Positions 1 through 8,546 are shown, counted from the stretch's first letter. The stretch is 17,153 nucleotides of DNA from Russula earlei (GCA_025769875.1 JAGFNK010000978.1:1-17153); one strand, 5' to 3'. Program-made: numbers and translations. Notes: generated from the letters alone by a model not told the origin.

Positions 1-74
1 AACTGCTAAGTAGAGAACAAGTCATAACCTTGTTATCAAGCACAATAGAGTGCTGAGTAAGAAGTCGGGGTGTG

Positions 75-106
75 CTTACTGAGCATGCTCAGTCATGCTC
101 AGTAAG
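75..106. repeat. Perfect 13-bp inverted repeat with 6-nt spacer
   Basis: CTTACTGAGCATG (75-87) is followed by CTCAGT and then its exact reverse complement (94-106). The motif TGAGTAAG recurs nearby at about 53-60, 110-117 and 133-140. It lies in the presumed R/U5 part of the family C LTR, downstream of its TATA box, so the LTR transcript could fold here. The structure is seen; any role is inference. Confidence 0.8.
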
Positions 107-271
107 CTGCTGAGTAAGAAGGCTTTTCCTGATGAGTAAGAGTTTCCATTGTCCACGTGTTTGCTGTTTTAGTGCATGTGTGAGCACCTGATTCATTTTC
201 TGTTAGTTAGTTTAGGGCCTGTCATTTGAGGACTTGTGGTTTGGTTAGGGAATAGTGTCATCTTATAAGGC

Positions 272-280
272 CCTTATATA
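272..280 (-). promoter_or_regulatory. TATA box of left family C LTR
   Basis: On the minus strand this reads TATATAAGG, about 400 bp inside the LTR start. The same box is conserved in the right copy at 17105-17113. Transcription would start about 30 bp further along the minus strand, near 240. Confidence 0.6.
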
Positions 281-726
281 GGTCTATTAGGGTCCTTAGA
301 GTCGACCCTAATACTCCTATTAAGGTCCTTAGTATTGCCTTATAGTTCATTCTAGAGTTGTTAGAGTTGGTCTAATAACGCGTTGTAGTGTCTTTGATAC
401 TAGGTTAGTACCCATTGTAGAGCACCTAGAGTCATCCTAAGGGGTCCCTAGAAGGGCCCTAATACTGTCCTTTATTGTTAGAAGGGTTGCCAATAAGTGG
501 GGCTTGCTGTATGTCGATTGTGCCGAGAATCGCTCGCGCAACAATGCACTCGTGATATTGTGGACACCTCTACTCACCCCTTTTGCTCATGTGAGCAGGG
601 TGACACCATAGAGGCTGGGTTTCCTCCTATAAGGAAGGGTCCTTCAAGGGCCCTCTCCAGAGAATGATTCATGACATACAGGGAGGAAGCATGATGAAAG
701 AGGAATCTAGACCAAGTGAGATCAAA

Positions 727-996
727 TTATGATGAAAGAAGGAGTGCATCAGGGATAGCTGAAATATGGTGCATTGTGCATGCATGGGGGTGAGTACAAG
801 TCATGTGATTTACCAGGCCAGTGGGATCACACACCTTACACACTGATCCCCTAAAACAATGTGTGTTTGATTTGCCTGTGACACTGTTCTTCTTTCCCAA
901 TGGGGGACCACCTGGCATCAGTCTTTGGAATTTCACAAAAATGTGACACCCAAATCTGGACTGTTGGACTTTGTCAGCAGAGCAGTGCTTGAACAT
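727..996 (-). other. Unrecognised Cys/His-rich open frame, probably a remnant
   Basis: An 89-codon open frame on the minus strand with many Cys and His residues in its second half (a C-x2-C pair near residues 53-56, then H, C and H residues to about residue 77). The spacing is loosely reminiscent of small zinc-binding modules in fungal transposon proteins, but it fits no family I can name. It begins about 50 bp inside the left family C LTR boundary, has no visible promoter or intron, and sits in gene-free DNA. It may be chance or a decayed transposon piece. The flanking 997-1110 is AT-rich and featureless. Confidence 0.2.
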
Positions 997-1113
997 CTTT
1001 ACAATTCAGAAAATAAATAATGATAAGAATAAATTACTTATGGAAATTGTGGTGGAAATTGTGGCATAACAGAGGGTCAACATCATGCCATGCTCTTCCA
1101 CTGCAATGATGCC

Positions 1114-1608
1114 CAAGCCACATCCCACTCCCTTGCACCTCCATCATCCTGCCAGCAACAGACATCATGCCCTTGCGATCGCAACAGGGATGCCCTCCTG
1201 ACAAATTGGCACCACATGAAGGCTGAACAGCCCTGCCAACACCACTCCCTCATCACCTCCATCATCCTGCCAACACATGCTGCATGACTGCAATCCCCTC
1301 CATGCACATGTTCTCCCAACAAACCAATGCACACAAGGGCCAAACAGTCCTGCCCAATGCCACTCCCCCACCTTTATCATCTCACCTTCAATGTGTGCTG
1401 TGCCGTCACATGTGCACCCTCCTGACAAATTGATACACCACACAAAGGCCAAATGGCCCTGCCCAATGCCACTCCCTCACCACCTCTATCACACCAGCAC
1501 ACACTGTGTGATCATGATTGCTTTTGTGAGTGCATTCTCCCAACAAACTGGTGAACCCCAAAATGAATGCTGAATGGTCCTGCCTAATGCCACCCTCAAT
1601 GTCACCAA
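1114..1608. repeat. Degenerate tandem array, period about 110-120 bp
   Basis: Related units begin with CCTGCC(C/A)A at about 1232, 1349, 1458 and 1579, giving periods of 117, 109 and 121 bp, with a partial unit before 1232. Each unit has a CACTCCC(T/C)CA block, a CATCATCCTGCCA-like block and a CTCC(C/T)(A/G)ACAAA block. A diverged extra unit appears at about 1828-1890. The repeated peptides seen in several frames come from the array and are not a gene. Confidence 0.7.
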
Positions 1609-2608
1609 GCGGTGTTCTGGCTTTCAGGTGCTTTCTTTCATTTTCCCTGTCTTTTCTTCTTTTCTTCCTTTTTCTTTTCTTCATGTTCTTGCCTCTGGTC
1701 TAGGGTATGCAGGACTGCCCTGGTGGACCTCCAGAATCGGACCCATTGCAGCACGCACAGCAGAAACAATGCTCCACATGCCGCAGCAGCTCCCCCAGAA
1801 CCTGCACACTCACCATGCACTCAACCCTGCCGCCATCATTCCACCCACAATACACATTGCATGATTGCGATTGCCTTTGCGCATGCTCACCCACCTCTGA
1901 CTTGATTTGTCATGCTTCTAGGCTTTTCTTTTCTTTCTTTTCTCTTTATTTTTTTCTTTCCTTTTCTAATAGCTACTCAACTTTGGTCTATAAACATGTA
2001 CCTTTGAGTGGGCTAGTCTACAATAATAGAACCTGAGGTCTATCATTCTGAGTCCTGCACATGGTCCTAACAGCACCAGCCTTCTTGGCATCAAGTTGAG
2101 CCCTTAGATTAAGTTTAAATATTATTTATTTTGTTGTACTTAACTCTTGAATACACCATTATAAAACTTAAGAATTGTGTGTAATTATCATCTGCCTTTG
2201 AAAACAATTGCGGAGTTGATGGGAATTGCCTTGAGGAGCCAAGTTGGTGGGGCACTTGCCTTTTCTGGAGTGTGATACTTTTTGTGAAAAGACATCAACT
2301 CCTGGCACCACTGTGACATGCAATGCCATGTTAGAATGCATCTGCATGCATGCTGCATTCTCCACCTCATTAACACCTGTGCTGCCCACACTACCCATGT
2401 CTCCTTTGATCCCACCTGTCAACACCCATGACAATTTACTTCTATGTTCCATGTAATTCATTCTACAGCTGGTGTATTGTATTCCATGTACTAAAAAACT
2501 GGGTTCCTGCTGTCCAACACCCAAATTGAAATACACTGAAATACATGACTCCAACATGATAAAATTGCCCTTCATGTGTTGAATTTATTTTCCATGTGAT
2601 GCATCACA
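1609..2608. other. Gene-free stretch with two pyrimidine tracts
   Basis: Two pyrimidine-rich runs lie at about 1622-1690 and 1919-1970 on the plus strand, flanking a piece related to the tandem array. From 1980 to 2608 the sequence is AT-rich and CpG-poor. The longest open frame is 135 codons on the minus strand (2168-2575); it has no recognisable motif and I do not call it a gene. This is probably decayed repeat DNA into which the copia element inserted. Confidence 0.5.
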
Positions 2609-2610
2609 TG
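2593..2610. repeat. 18-bp perfect palindrome at the copia LTR edge
   Basis: CATGTGATGCATCACATG is its own reverse complement with no spacer. Its last two bases overlap the proposed TG start of the copia LTR, so it may be part of the target site or a U3 edge element. Confidence 0.7.
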
Positions 2611-2981
2611 TAGCATTCATTCACAATGTGCATCAATGAACTTTGGAATTGTTTGCATATCATGTGGTTGTGTCACAACCTGCTGGGTGAATAGTGTTTA
2701 TGTATCAATGGCAAGCCCATATTGGTTGGTCTCCCATGAGTACCCTGTTGTTTCTCTTGGTCCATCCTCCACCGTCCCTGAGTGTTTGTGAGGACAATAT
2801 GTTGAAGTTGTGCCTGCCCAGATGCAAACATGCATTGCAGCCTCAAGCCCTGGAATGATACCTGATTTGCTTACATAGATATTTGATTTACCTGTCAGTT
2901 ACAGTTACCCTTTAACAATTTAAGAATAGCTCCATACAATGGCCTTTGAGGCAATTGCATATACATGGCTGGTAGGGCCTT

Positions 2982-2987
2982 TATATA
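2982..2987 (+). promoter_or_regulatory. TATA box of copia LTR
   Basis: TATATA in the context CTTTATATACTTGA, about 255 bp before the LTR end and upstream of the gag frame. Position and orientation fit an LTR promoter. It was recognised by motif only. Confidence 0.5.
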
Positions 2988-3015
2988 CTTGACCCCCTAG
3001 TTCATTTAGGAACCT

Positions 3016-3168
3016 CAGTGTTCATGCCCCACACACAAGACACTGAGGTGAGCACACTCATTGCTTTCTCACAGTACATACATTTACCCATAATGTAGTT
3101 CTCTGATTAGGTAAATACATATTACAGTGTTTGTGCCCCATGCATGAGACACTGAGTTCTCTGATTAG
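3016..3168. repeat. Imperfect internal duplication in copia R-U5
   Basis: A 32-bp block beginning CAGTGTTCATGCCCC (3016-3047) recurs at 3125-3156 with a few changes. The 12-mer TTCTCTGATTAG occurs at 3099-3110 and again at 3157-3168. This suggests a local duplication of about 109 bp followed by an internal deletion in the second copy. Confidence 0.65.
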
Positions 3169-3240
3169 ACTTTGGCCATGCATGCATCATGCACCTTCAG
3201 GGGAAACTGCTGCAAATACAAGACCTTAAGTTCTTCTACA

Positions 3241-3255
3241 GGTTATGGGCCCTGC
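3241..3255 (+). other. Copia primer binding site, complementary to the initiator tRNA-Met anticodon arm
   Basis: GGTTATGGGCCCTGC directly follows the LTR end. It is the reverse complement of GCAGGGCCCATAACC, the anticodon stem-loop of eukaryotic initiator tRNA-Met (CAU anticodon inside CCCATAA). Copia elements such as Drosophila copia and yeast Ty5 prime from an internal half of initiator tRNA-Met rather than its 3' CCA end, so the match is what the family predicts. The exact tRNA of this organism is not in the window. Confidence 0.8.
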
Positions 3256-4093
3256 ATCAGGCTCTTCCGCTCCACTGCCCCAGGCTCCATCATCATCATT
3301 GTCCATGCCCTTCAAGCACCTCCCTATTCATATTCCCAAGTTAGAAGCAGATGGCTCCAACTGGGCTATATTCTCTAGCCTATTCAAAGAGGCTATGGAG
3401 GCGACTTACAGATGGGATCATTTCAATGGAACAAGCCCATGCCCCAAAGCTAAGGACGAGAATGTGCCCACCACAGATGAGGTGAAGGCGTAGGCCACAT
3501 GGGACCACGCCGACATCGCCATCTGTTTTCTTCTCACCCAGCACCTCCCAGAGGCGACCTACCTCACCCTGGCTCACTTAAAAACTGCTGAGGAGTGCTG
3601 GAAATGGGTGGAGAAGAGTTTTATGCTAAAAAGTGAGTACACAGAGGGCAACTGCTTGCACGCATTTTTGGAGATGCACCTGTTGAAAGGTGGCAACATA
3701 CGAATGTTCCTCCAGGACCTGAGGGTCAAGCAGGAGTCATTAACCATAGTCAGCATCACTGTCTTGGATGCTGACTATCAGGGCACGATCCTGTGTGCAA
3801 TCCCTGAACACCTCTCCAGCTACACCTCAAGTGTTATGTCAGCCAAATGCATCAGCACCAGCACCTGGATGGACCCAGACATCCTCATCACCCTCATCTG
3901 TGAAGAAGCTGATTGCATCAAATCGCAACATGGCCAGCCAGGCCAAAAGGGAAAGAAGGACCAGCCAGACGAGGCCCTTGTGGCCACTGGGATGGATGGC
4001 ACCCAATGCAAATGGCAATGAGGCAAGTGCCACCACTGTGGCAAACAAGGGCACTGGGTCAGGGAGTGCAGAACCAAGAAAGCTGAGGAGGCT
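3245..4093 (+). pseudogene. gag: Copia gag (capsid domain and CCHC zinc knuckle)
   Basis: This is the N-terminal part of the polyprotein. Gag would form the cytoplasmic virus-like particle that packages the element RNA. From residue 21 it carries the fungal copia gag start: a HIPKL..DGSNWAIF block, then a helical stretch to about residue 250. A CX2CX4HX4C nucleic-acid-binding knuckle lies at 4028-4069. Two possible starts are in frame: ATG 3245, which overlaps the primer site, and ATG 3305 just before the conserved block; I favour 3305 biologically. Premature stops are TAG 3491-3493 and TGA 4019-4021, the latter just before the knuckle and probably from CGA. The frame is otherwise continuous into protease. 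I am confident of copia gag and unsure of the start. Confidence 0.85.
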
Positions 4094-5357
4094 GTGATGA
4101 CACCCACTGTGGTGACAACCTCAAACTCAACCACCCCAAAGCCAGAAACCAAACCCATCAAGTCTGCCAATGCCATCATTGACAATGACATCAAGGGGGA
4201 TGGGTACTGGATGGCCAAGGAGGAGGTGGAGGATAGCCCACCAAACAAGGAGATGGTTGTGGCCACCATTGCGCCTGTGGACCTCGATGGCAACAAGCAT
4301 GTGGAGTTATACAACTCTGGTGCAATGAAGCATATCAGTCCCTACCAAGGGGACTTCAGCTCCTACTGCCACCTCTCCCTGCCCATATCCTTGCTCACTG
4401 CCAACAGAGATCACTTTTAGGTGATAGGGGTTGGCACCCTGACAATCGCCACCCCGAATGGAGGCACCAAGAGGGAGCTCTTGCTCCAAGGTGTCCTGCA
4501 TGTGCCCAAGGTGGCCTACACCCTGGTGTCACTTGGCACACTTGATGGCGAGGGCTACTGCATGCAATTGCACAATGGGCACCTTGAAATCACAGCCCCA
4601 GATGGCAGGTGCATGGTGTGCATACCCTGCAGCATGTGCAGCCTGTACCACATGCAACACACCTCTGAGCAAGCAAACACAGTGGAGCTCTCCATTATGG
4701 AGCTTCATCAACACCTCAGACACATTGCCCCGGCCAGTGTGCAACAACTTGTGCAGAGTGGCACCATCACCGGCATCACCTTGGACCCCACATTGAAAGA
4801 GCATGACTGTGAAGCATGCATCTTTGTGCATGCAACCCGCCTCCCAATTCCCAAGGTGCGCATCCAACTGCCTGTGCACAGCTTTGGAAAAGAGGTCCAC
4901 AGCAACCTCTGGGGGCCCTCCAAAACCACAATGTGCCAAGGAAGAGCAAGGCTCTCAAAAAGTACAAAAGCTCCAAGGCCTGGGCTATCTCACAGGGCCA
5001 CTGCAAGGCCATTAAGGTGTTACACTTGGACTGCAGAGGTGAGTACCTGAGTGGCACATTCAACACACACCTCGCCAGAGTGGGCACCATGTGCCACCTC
5101 ACCACACATGACATGCCCCAAATGAACAGCATTGCCAAGCGGCTCAACCGCACACTCCTGGAGCGCATGCGCACCCTCACCCATCACAGCAGTCTCCCAA
5201 AGACGCTCTGGGGTGAGGCACTGTGGCACATGACCTGGCTCAAAAACTGGATGGCCACACATGCACTCAACAGCCTCACACCATACAAGGCGCTGCTCAG
5301 GCACAAACCTGATTTTGCTGACCTGCACCTCTGGGGCTGCAAGGTCTGAGTCCACGA
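4094..5357 (+). pseudogene. pol: Copia protease and integrase (N-terminal part)
   Basis: The polyprotein continues. The aspartic protease site that should read D-S-G-A reads N-S-G-A at about 4313-4324 (GAC to AAC), so it is catalytically dead. TAG 4418-4420 follows. The integrase zinc region is visible with a His pair near 4701-4716 and CEAC at about 4812-4820. The integrase core is damaged: the first catalytic Asp is Asn in VHSNLWGP (about 4891-4914), and roughly 40 residues including the second Asp are missing around 4925-4955, with a change of frame. The third acidic residue is Lys in AKRLNRTLLERM. The conserved WGCKVWVHD block has TGA for Trp at 5347-5349, and family A LTR inserts right after it at 5357. 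Confidence 0.85.
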
Positions 5358-5692
5358 TGAAGCGCGTCAGGGCGACGTGCGAGTGAGATTCGTAAGACAG
5401 TCGAGACCAAGAAAGGAAGAATTTAAAGGAGAGCAAGAATACTTTCCAGCTTCACAGGCGTGACGCGGCTTGAAGATTCGTTCGAAGTCGTTGATGCGTC
5501 GCGAGCGGAAGCGCGGGAGACCTAGAGGCTGAGGAACCAAGTTTGGTGAAGACCGAAAAGAAATGCGAAGGCTGGTCCGGAGGGTGCGGTCAAGTCGAAT
5601 GTGTTTGTCGTCGATTTGACTCACAGCAGCACACAGGGGAGAGGCACTTCTGGGGCGAAGAGGGTAATTATATTTCAAGGCGTAACTAGTGT

Positions 5693-5701
5693 CTTTTTAT
5701 A
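5693..5701 (-). promoter_or_regulatory. TATA box of family A LTR
   Basis: TATAAAAAG on the minus strand, about 920 bp from the LTR start and 340 bp from its end. Transcription would run toward 5358 and out into copia sequence on the minus strand. Confidence 0.6.
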
Positions 5702-6584
5702 CGGAGCGAGAACTACGAAGGGGAGTGGGAGTACCAGAGATGCAAACAGTGACTAGAGGAGCGAGGTCTGTGTAAGGAATCCGAAACGCGTAAGGTGAAC
5801 GAGACCGATCAGAAGTAAACGAGTCAAAGAAAACAAAGGCAGTCGGAGAATTCATAGCTGAAAACAGACGGAGAGGTAACGTATGATAGTTCTGGCAACG
5901 GTAATCGTGCGTCATCGGGGCACTGAGCCCTCGCATCTGACTGCGGTGACGACGGCGAAAGATGGACAAATCCGTCTTAGTAGACGCGGCGGGATGATGC
6001 GATGAAAGGAGGTCGAGAGTGGGCTGGACGGCGCGTGTGGAATTGCTACGCGATGAAAGGAGGTCGAGAGTGGGCTGGACGGCGCGGGTGGAATTGCTAC
6101 GCGATGAAAGGAGGTCGAGAGTGAGGGTGCGAGACGGTCGACGAGTTCGCGAGGCGGCGGACTGCGAAACGATGAAAGGATAAGGAAGATGATGACGTGG
6201 TCGTTGAGGGCGCGAGGCGGCGGGCTTGGAAACGACGAAAGGTCTAGACGAATGATGATGGGATCGACGAGGATGCAAGGAAGTGGGCTGGAAGAACATG
6301 AAAGAGAGAGCTTTGGTGACGTCGTTGACGATGGAGCGAGGAGGTAGGCTGGAAAGGCATGAAAGAGAGGGCTTTGGCGTCGTCCGCGCTTCGAGTTTTG
6401 TCCGAGAAACTGGTGACGACGTTCTCGCAAGGCGTGAAGGGAGGTGGTGGTGGAAGGAATGGAATGGAAAAAAGGGCAGATAGGGAGAAATGCAGGGGGA
6501 GAGACTTGATGGGGGGGCGTGTGAGGCGTAGGAGTTAGTTTTCGCGGGGATCATGTCGGCAGTCAACCAATACCCCCGAATCAC
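5697..6584 (-). other. 295-codon open frame inside family A LTR (probably not a gene)
   Basis: A long minus-strand open frame covers most of the presumed U3. The predicted protein is rich in Ser, Arg, Pro, Thr and His, and repeats the 17-residue unit LDLLSSRSNSTRAVQPT because a 51-bp tandem repeat is a multiple of three. It has no recognisable domain and lies upstream of the TATA box, so the LTR promoter would not transcribe it. I read it as a by-product of high-GC, stop-poor sequence. Gene predictors may call it a hypothetical protein. Confidence 0.35.
6001..6123. repeat. 51-bp tandem repeat, about 2.4 copies
   Basis: Units starting GATGAAAGGAGGTCGAGAG lie at 6001, 6052 and a partial one at 6103. 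The first two differ by one base (GCGCGTGTGG versus GCGCGGGTGG). Related GATGAAAGG/GACGAAAGG motifs recur at 6171 and about 6234, and a further imperfect pair, GGCTGGAA..CATGAAAGAGAG, occurs at about 6285 and 6349. This is U3 minisatellite structure. Confidence 0.85.
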
Positions 6585-6617
6585 ATGACTCCACGGCCAG
6601 CGGGAATCCGCCTTACA

Positions 6618-6879
6618 ACGACATGGCCAAGGGGAACAAGTTGCACCCCCACGTGTGCAAAGGATGCTGGCTTGGTGTCAACACAGACAGCCATGCCCAC
6701 CAAGTGTACTTCTTTGACACTCAGACCATCACAACCAAGCGTGATGTCTACTTCAAGACTGCACTGCTGCTCAAGGGGGAGGAAACTTTGGCCTTCCCCA
6801 AATTGCCAAGTGAGCAGCCTGATGCAGACAACTGGGGCATCCAGGAACTCCCCAAGGAGAACCATGCAGACCCCCAATC
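6618..6879 (+). pseudogene. pol: Copia integrase C-terminal segment
   Basis: The copia polyprotein resumes with MAKGNKLHPHVCKGCWLG, the block that follows WGCKVWVHD in copia integrases, then the HQVYFFDTQTITTKRDVYF block and an acidic linker. It is open with no internal stop until the family B LTR at 6880. Its frame matches the preceding segment once the family A insert and its 4-bp duplication are removed. It would link integrase to reverse transcriptase. Confidence 0.85.
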
Positions 6880-7707
6880 TGTCAAGACACGTACTGCTGA
6901 TCACTAAGGACTCAGGAGCAGGTGGGCAAGGGTCAGAACAGATGGTACACAGCGTAGACAGTGTTGAACAGGAGGACGAGCCAAATGACAAGGAGGTACC
7001 AAAGGGGTACTGGTAGGTGTTGCAAGAGACAGAGGCAAAGGGTAGAGGCCAGTGTAGCAAGGGGCTTCAGACAAGGTGGTCATTGAAGAGTACCTTGAGG
7101 ACAAGGGAAGACTTTAAACTGAGCAGTCGCAGGGGAGTACCCAGGAGGATGAGAGTATCACAAATGGACAGTATGACAACTGCCATGCTACATTGGGGCT
7201 TATATACTGTGTACAGGGTCAATTACAAAGAGCAGGAACTATTCTAGACTCCTTGGTACCATCCAATAGGACTACAGAGGCATAAACTTGCTTGTGTCAG
7301 GTTTCAGGCTTACTGAGCATATTACTGATCATTGTGGAGTGATGACATCGATATGATGTCACTGTGGATTGCTTAGTGGGCTGGTGAGGTCATTGTGGAG
7401 TTGCTCAGTCATCCATGATGTCATTGGAGCCTAGATGACATCATATGAGTTATGCAACAGTTTATAGGAGTTTATGCCTCTGTTTCAGGTTCTTGGTGGC
7501 TGAGTGGCCATGTGGCTGCCACACGATGATTACCCGATTAGGAAATGGGTGTTTGGTTGTGTTATAGTGCCTTTGCAATAGCAATATCTTGCACCACAGG
7601 AGGGGTAGCCCAAGAAATAGAAGTGTGTTGGCAATGCAAAGTGAGAGAGGTCTCTCTTGAGTGAAATAGGACAATATATGGCCAGGATCTGGCCTTGGTT
7701 CATAACA
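6880..7707 (-). mobile_element. Family B solo LTR, decayed copy
   Basis: On the minus strand it begins TGTTATGAACCAAGGCC at 7707 and ends GTGTCTTGACA at 6880. The perfect 5-bp duplication CAATC lies at 6875-6879 and 7708-7712. Removing the insert rejoins copia NHADPQS to DILDHIHEA in frame. It aligns along its whole length with the plus-strand copy at 10418-11246, but carries TG or CA at many places where that copy has CG. A minus-strand TATATAA box is at 7200-7206. There is no internal region, so it is a solo LTR. Confidence 0.95.
7200..7206 (-). promoter_or_regulatory. TATA box of decayed family B LTR
   Basis: TATATAA on the minus strand in context GTATATAAGCCCC, conserved with 10920-10926 in the other copy. 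Confidence 0.6.
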
Positions 7708-8546
7708 CAATCAGACATCCTGGACCACATACATGAGGCCTCAGACACCAAAGATGCGCCTCAGCCTGTACCACCAGTCCCACCTGCTCTGACCCCCATT
7801 TCTGAAGACAAAGTCGAGCATGAGCTCCATGCCAGCCGCCGACACTGCAAGTGCCTGCACAAGCCATTGCATATGGTCCATGCCCTTCAAGCAGGCAAGG
7901 GTGTCACATTCACATGCCATGGAGCACCATGCATCACACGGGGTGTACAGCTGCCCAGTGCATTTGAAGACCCAGAAGAAGCAGGAGGAGTGTAGTCCAC
8001 CCAGGATGGCCACCCCACTCTCCTCAAAGACTTCGAGGGCTTTGAACATGTATTCACTGTGGAGACCGCAGAGGTGGAGGCCCTGGAACCATACTCACTC
8101 ACAGAGGCCAAGCACCACCTGGACTGGTCCCTCTGGCTCAAGGTGATTGAAGAGGAGCTTGCCACCCTCAAGGCTGCCAGCACCTGGCAATTTGAGGAGC
8201 CCCCCCCTGGAGCAACCATCATCAGCTCCAAGTAGGTCTTCAAGGCCAAGAAAGATGCTGCCAGGAATGTCGTGTGCTACAAGACATGCCTCATTGCCCA
8301 GGGTTTGAGCCAGATTGGGGGTGTCAACTATGACAACACCTATGCCCCAGTTGTGTGCCCTACATCTTCAGATGCCATCATCACAATGGCAAACTGTCTC
8401 CACCTGGAGCTCCACCAGGTGGACATCAAAGGTGCGTATTTAAATGGAGTGCTCAACAAGAATGAGGTGCTGTACATGCAGCATCCTCCAGGCTTCAAGG
8501 ACATGAGCACAGGCACACATGTGCTGTGCCTTGTGAAGATGCTTTA
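7708..8546 (+). pseudogene. pol: Copia reverse transcriptase, N-terminal half
   Basis: This holds the linker and first half of the RVT_2-type reverse transcriptase, which copies the element RNA into DNA in the particle. The block that should read SSKWVFKAKKDA has TAG for Trp at 8233-8235. YKTCLIAQG has Cys where the family has Arg (CGC to TGC), and GVNYDNTYAPVV has Asn for Asp. The catalytic region QVDIKGAYLNGVL is present with its Asp, followed by the LYMQHPPGF block. A further TAG is at 7993-7995. The segment ends in VLCLVKML, immediately before YGLKQ, where the Harbinger element inserted. Only the finger and palm start are here; the rest follows at 12612. Confidence 0.9.

Larger units (their letters stand above)
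1..676 (-). mobile_element. Family C LTR (solo or partial), runs off left edge
   Basis: Read on the minus strand this begins TGTCATGAATCATTC at 676 and aligns over about 445 bp with the sequence starting at 16709 on the plus strand. The TG start, a TATATAAGG box about 400 bp in, and abutment on unrelated DNA mark it as an LTR: U3 is roughly 676-280, with the start of R/U5 toward position 1. The 3' end lies outside the window, so I cannot tell a solo LTR from the 5' LTR of an element extending left. It differs from the right copy mostly by transitions, including TG/CA where the right copy has CG. No coding sequence is visible in it. Confidence 0.75.
2609..3240 (+). mobile_element. Copia 5' LTR (left boundary uncertain)
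   Basis: The right edge is well supported: the sequence ends TTCTTCTACA at 3240 and is followed at once by a tRNA primer site. The left edge is inferred from TGTAGCA at 2609, which matches the reverse complement of the terminal TTCTACA at six of seven bases, giving a 632-bp LTR. A TATATA box at 2982-2987 would start transcription near 3010, leaving about 230 bp of R-U5. The 3' LTR is missing because later insertions removed or hid the 3' end, so the left edge cannot be confirmed by comparison. An alternative start is TGTTGAA near 2577. Confidence 0.45.
5358..6617 (-). mobile_element. Family A solo LTR, CpG-rich, inserted in copia integrase
   Basis: On the minus strand it begins TGTAAGGCGGATTCC at 6617 and ends CGCTTCA at 5358, the TG...CA ends of an LTR. 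ACGA flanks both sides (5354-5357 and 6618-6621), and removing insert plus one ACGA rejoins copia WVHD to MAKGNKLHPH in frame. A minus-strand TATAAAAAG box leaves about 300 bp of R-U5, a normal LTR layout. No internal coding region or second LTR is present, so it is a solo LTR left by recombination. Unlike the surrounding DNA it is full of CG dinucleotides and carries short tandem repeats, which suggests it is the youngest insertion here. The superfamily cannot be told from the LTR alone. Confidence 0.85.

Noticed and set aside
270..460. Telomere-like TTAGGG/CCCTAA sequence
   Set aside because: TTAGGG words occur singly inside irregular TAGGGTCC repeats of the LTR U3 and not in a head-to-tail array.
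1083..1684. Overlapping minus-strand frames with similar repeated peptides
   Set aside because: They are translations of the degenerate tandem array in several frames, with no domain or splice structure.
2168..2575. 135-codon minus-strand frame as a gene
   Set aside because: No recognisable motif, no promoter context, and composition like the surrounding decayed DNA.
6001..6123. CRISPR-like array
   Set aside because: Units are contiguous near-identical tandems without unique spacers, in a eukaryotic transposon LTR.
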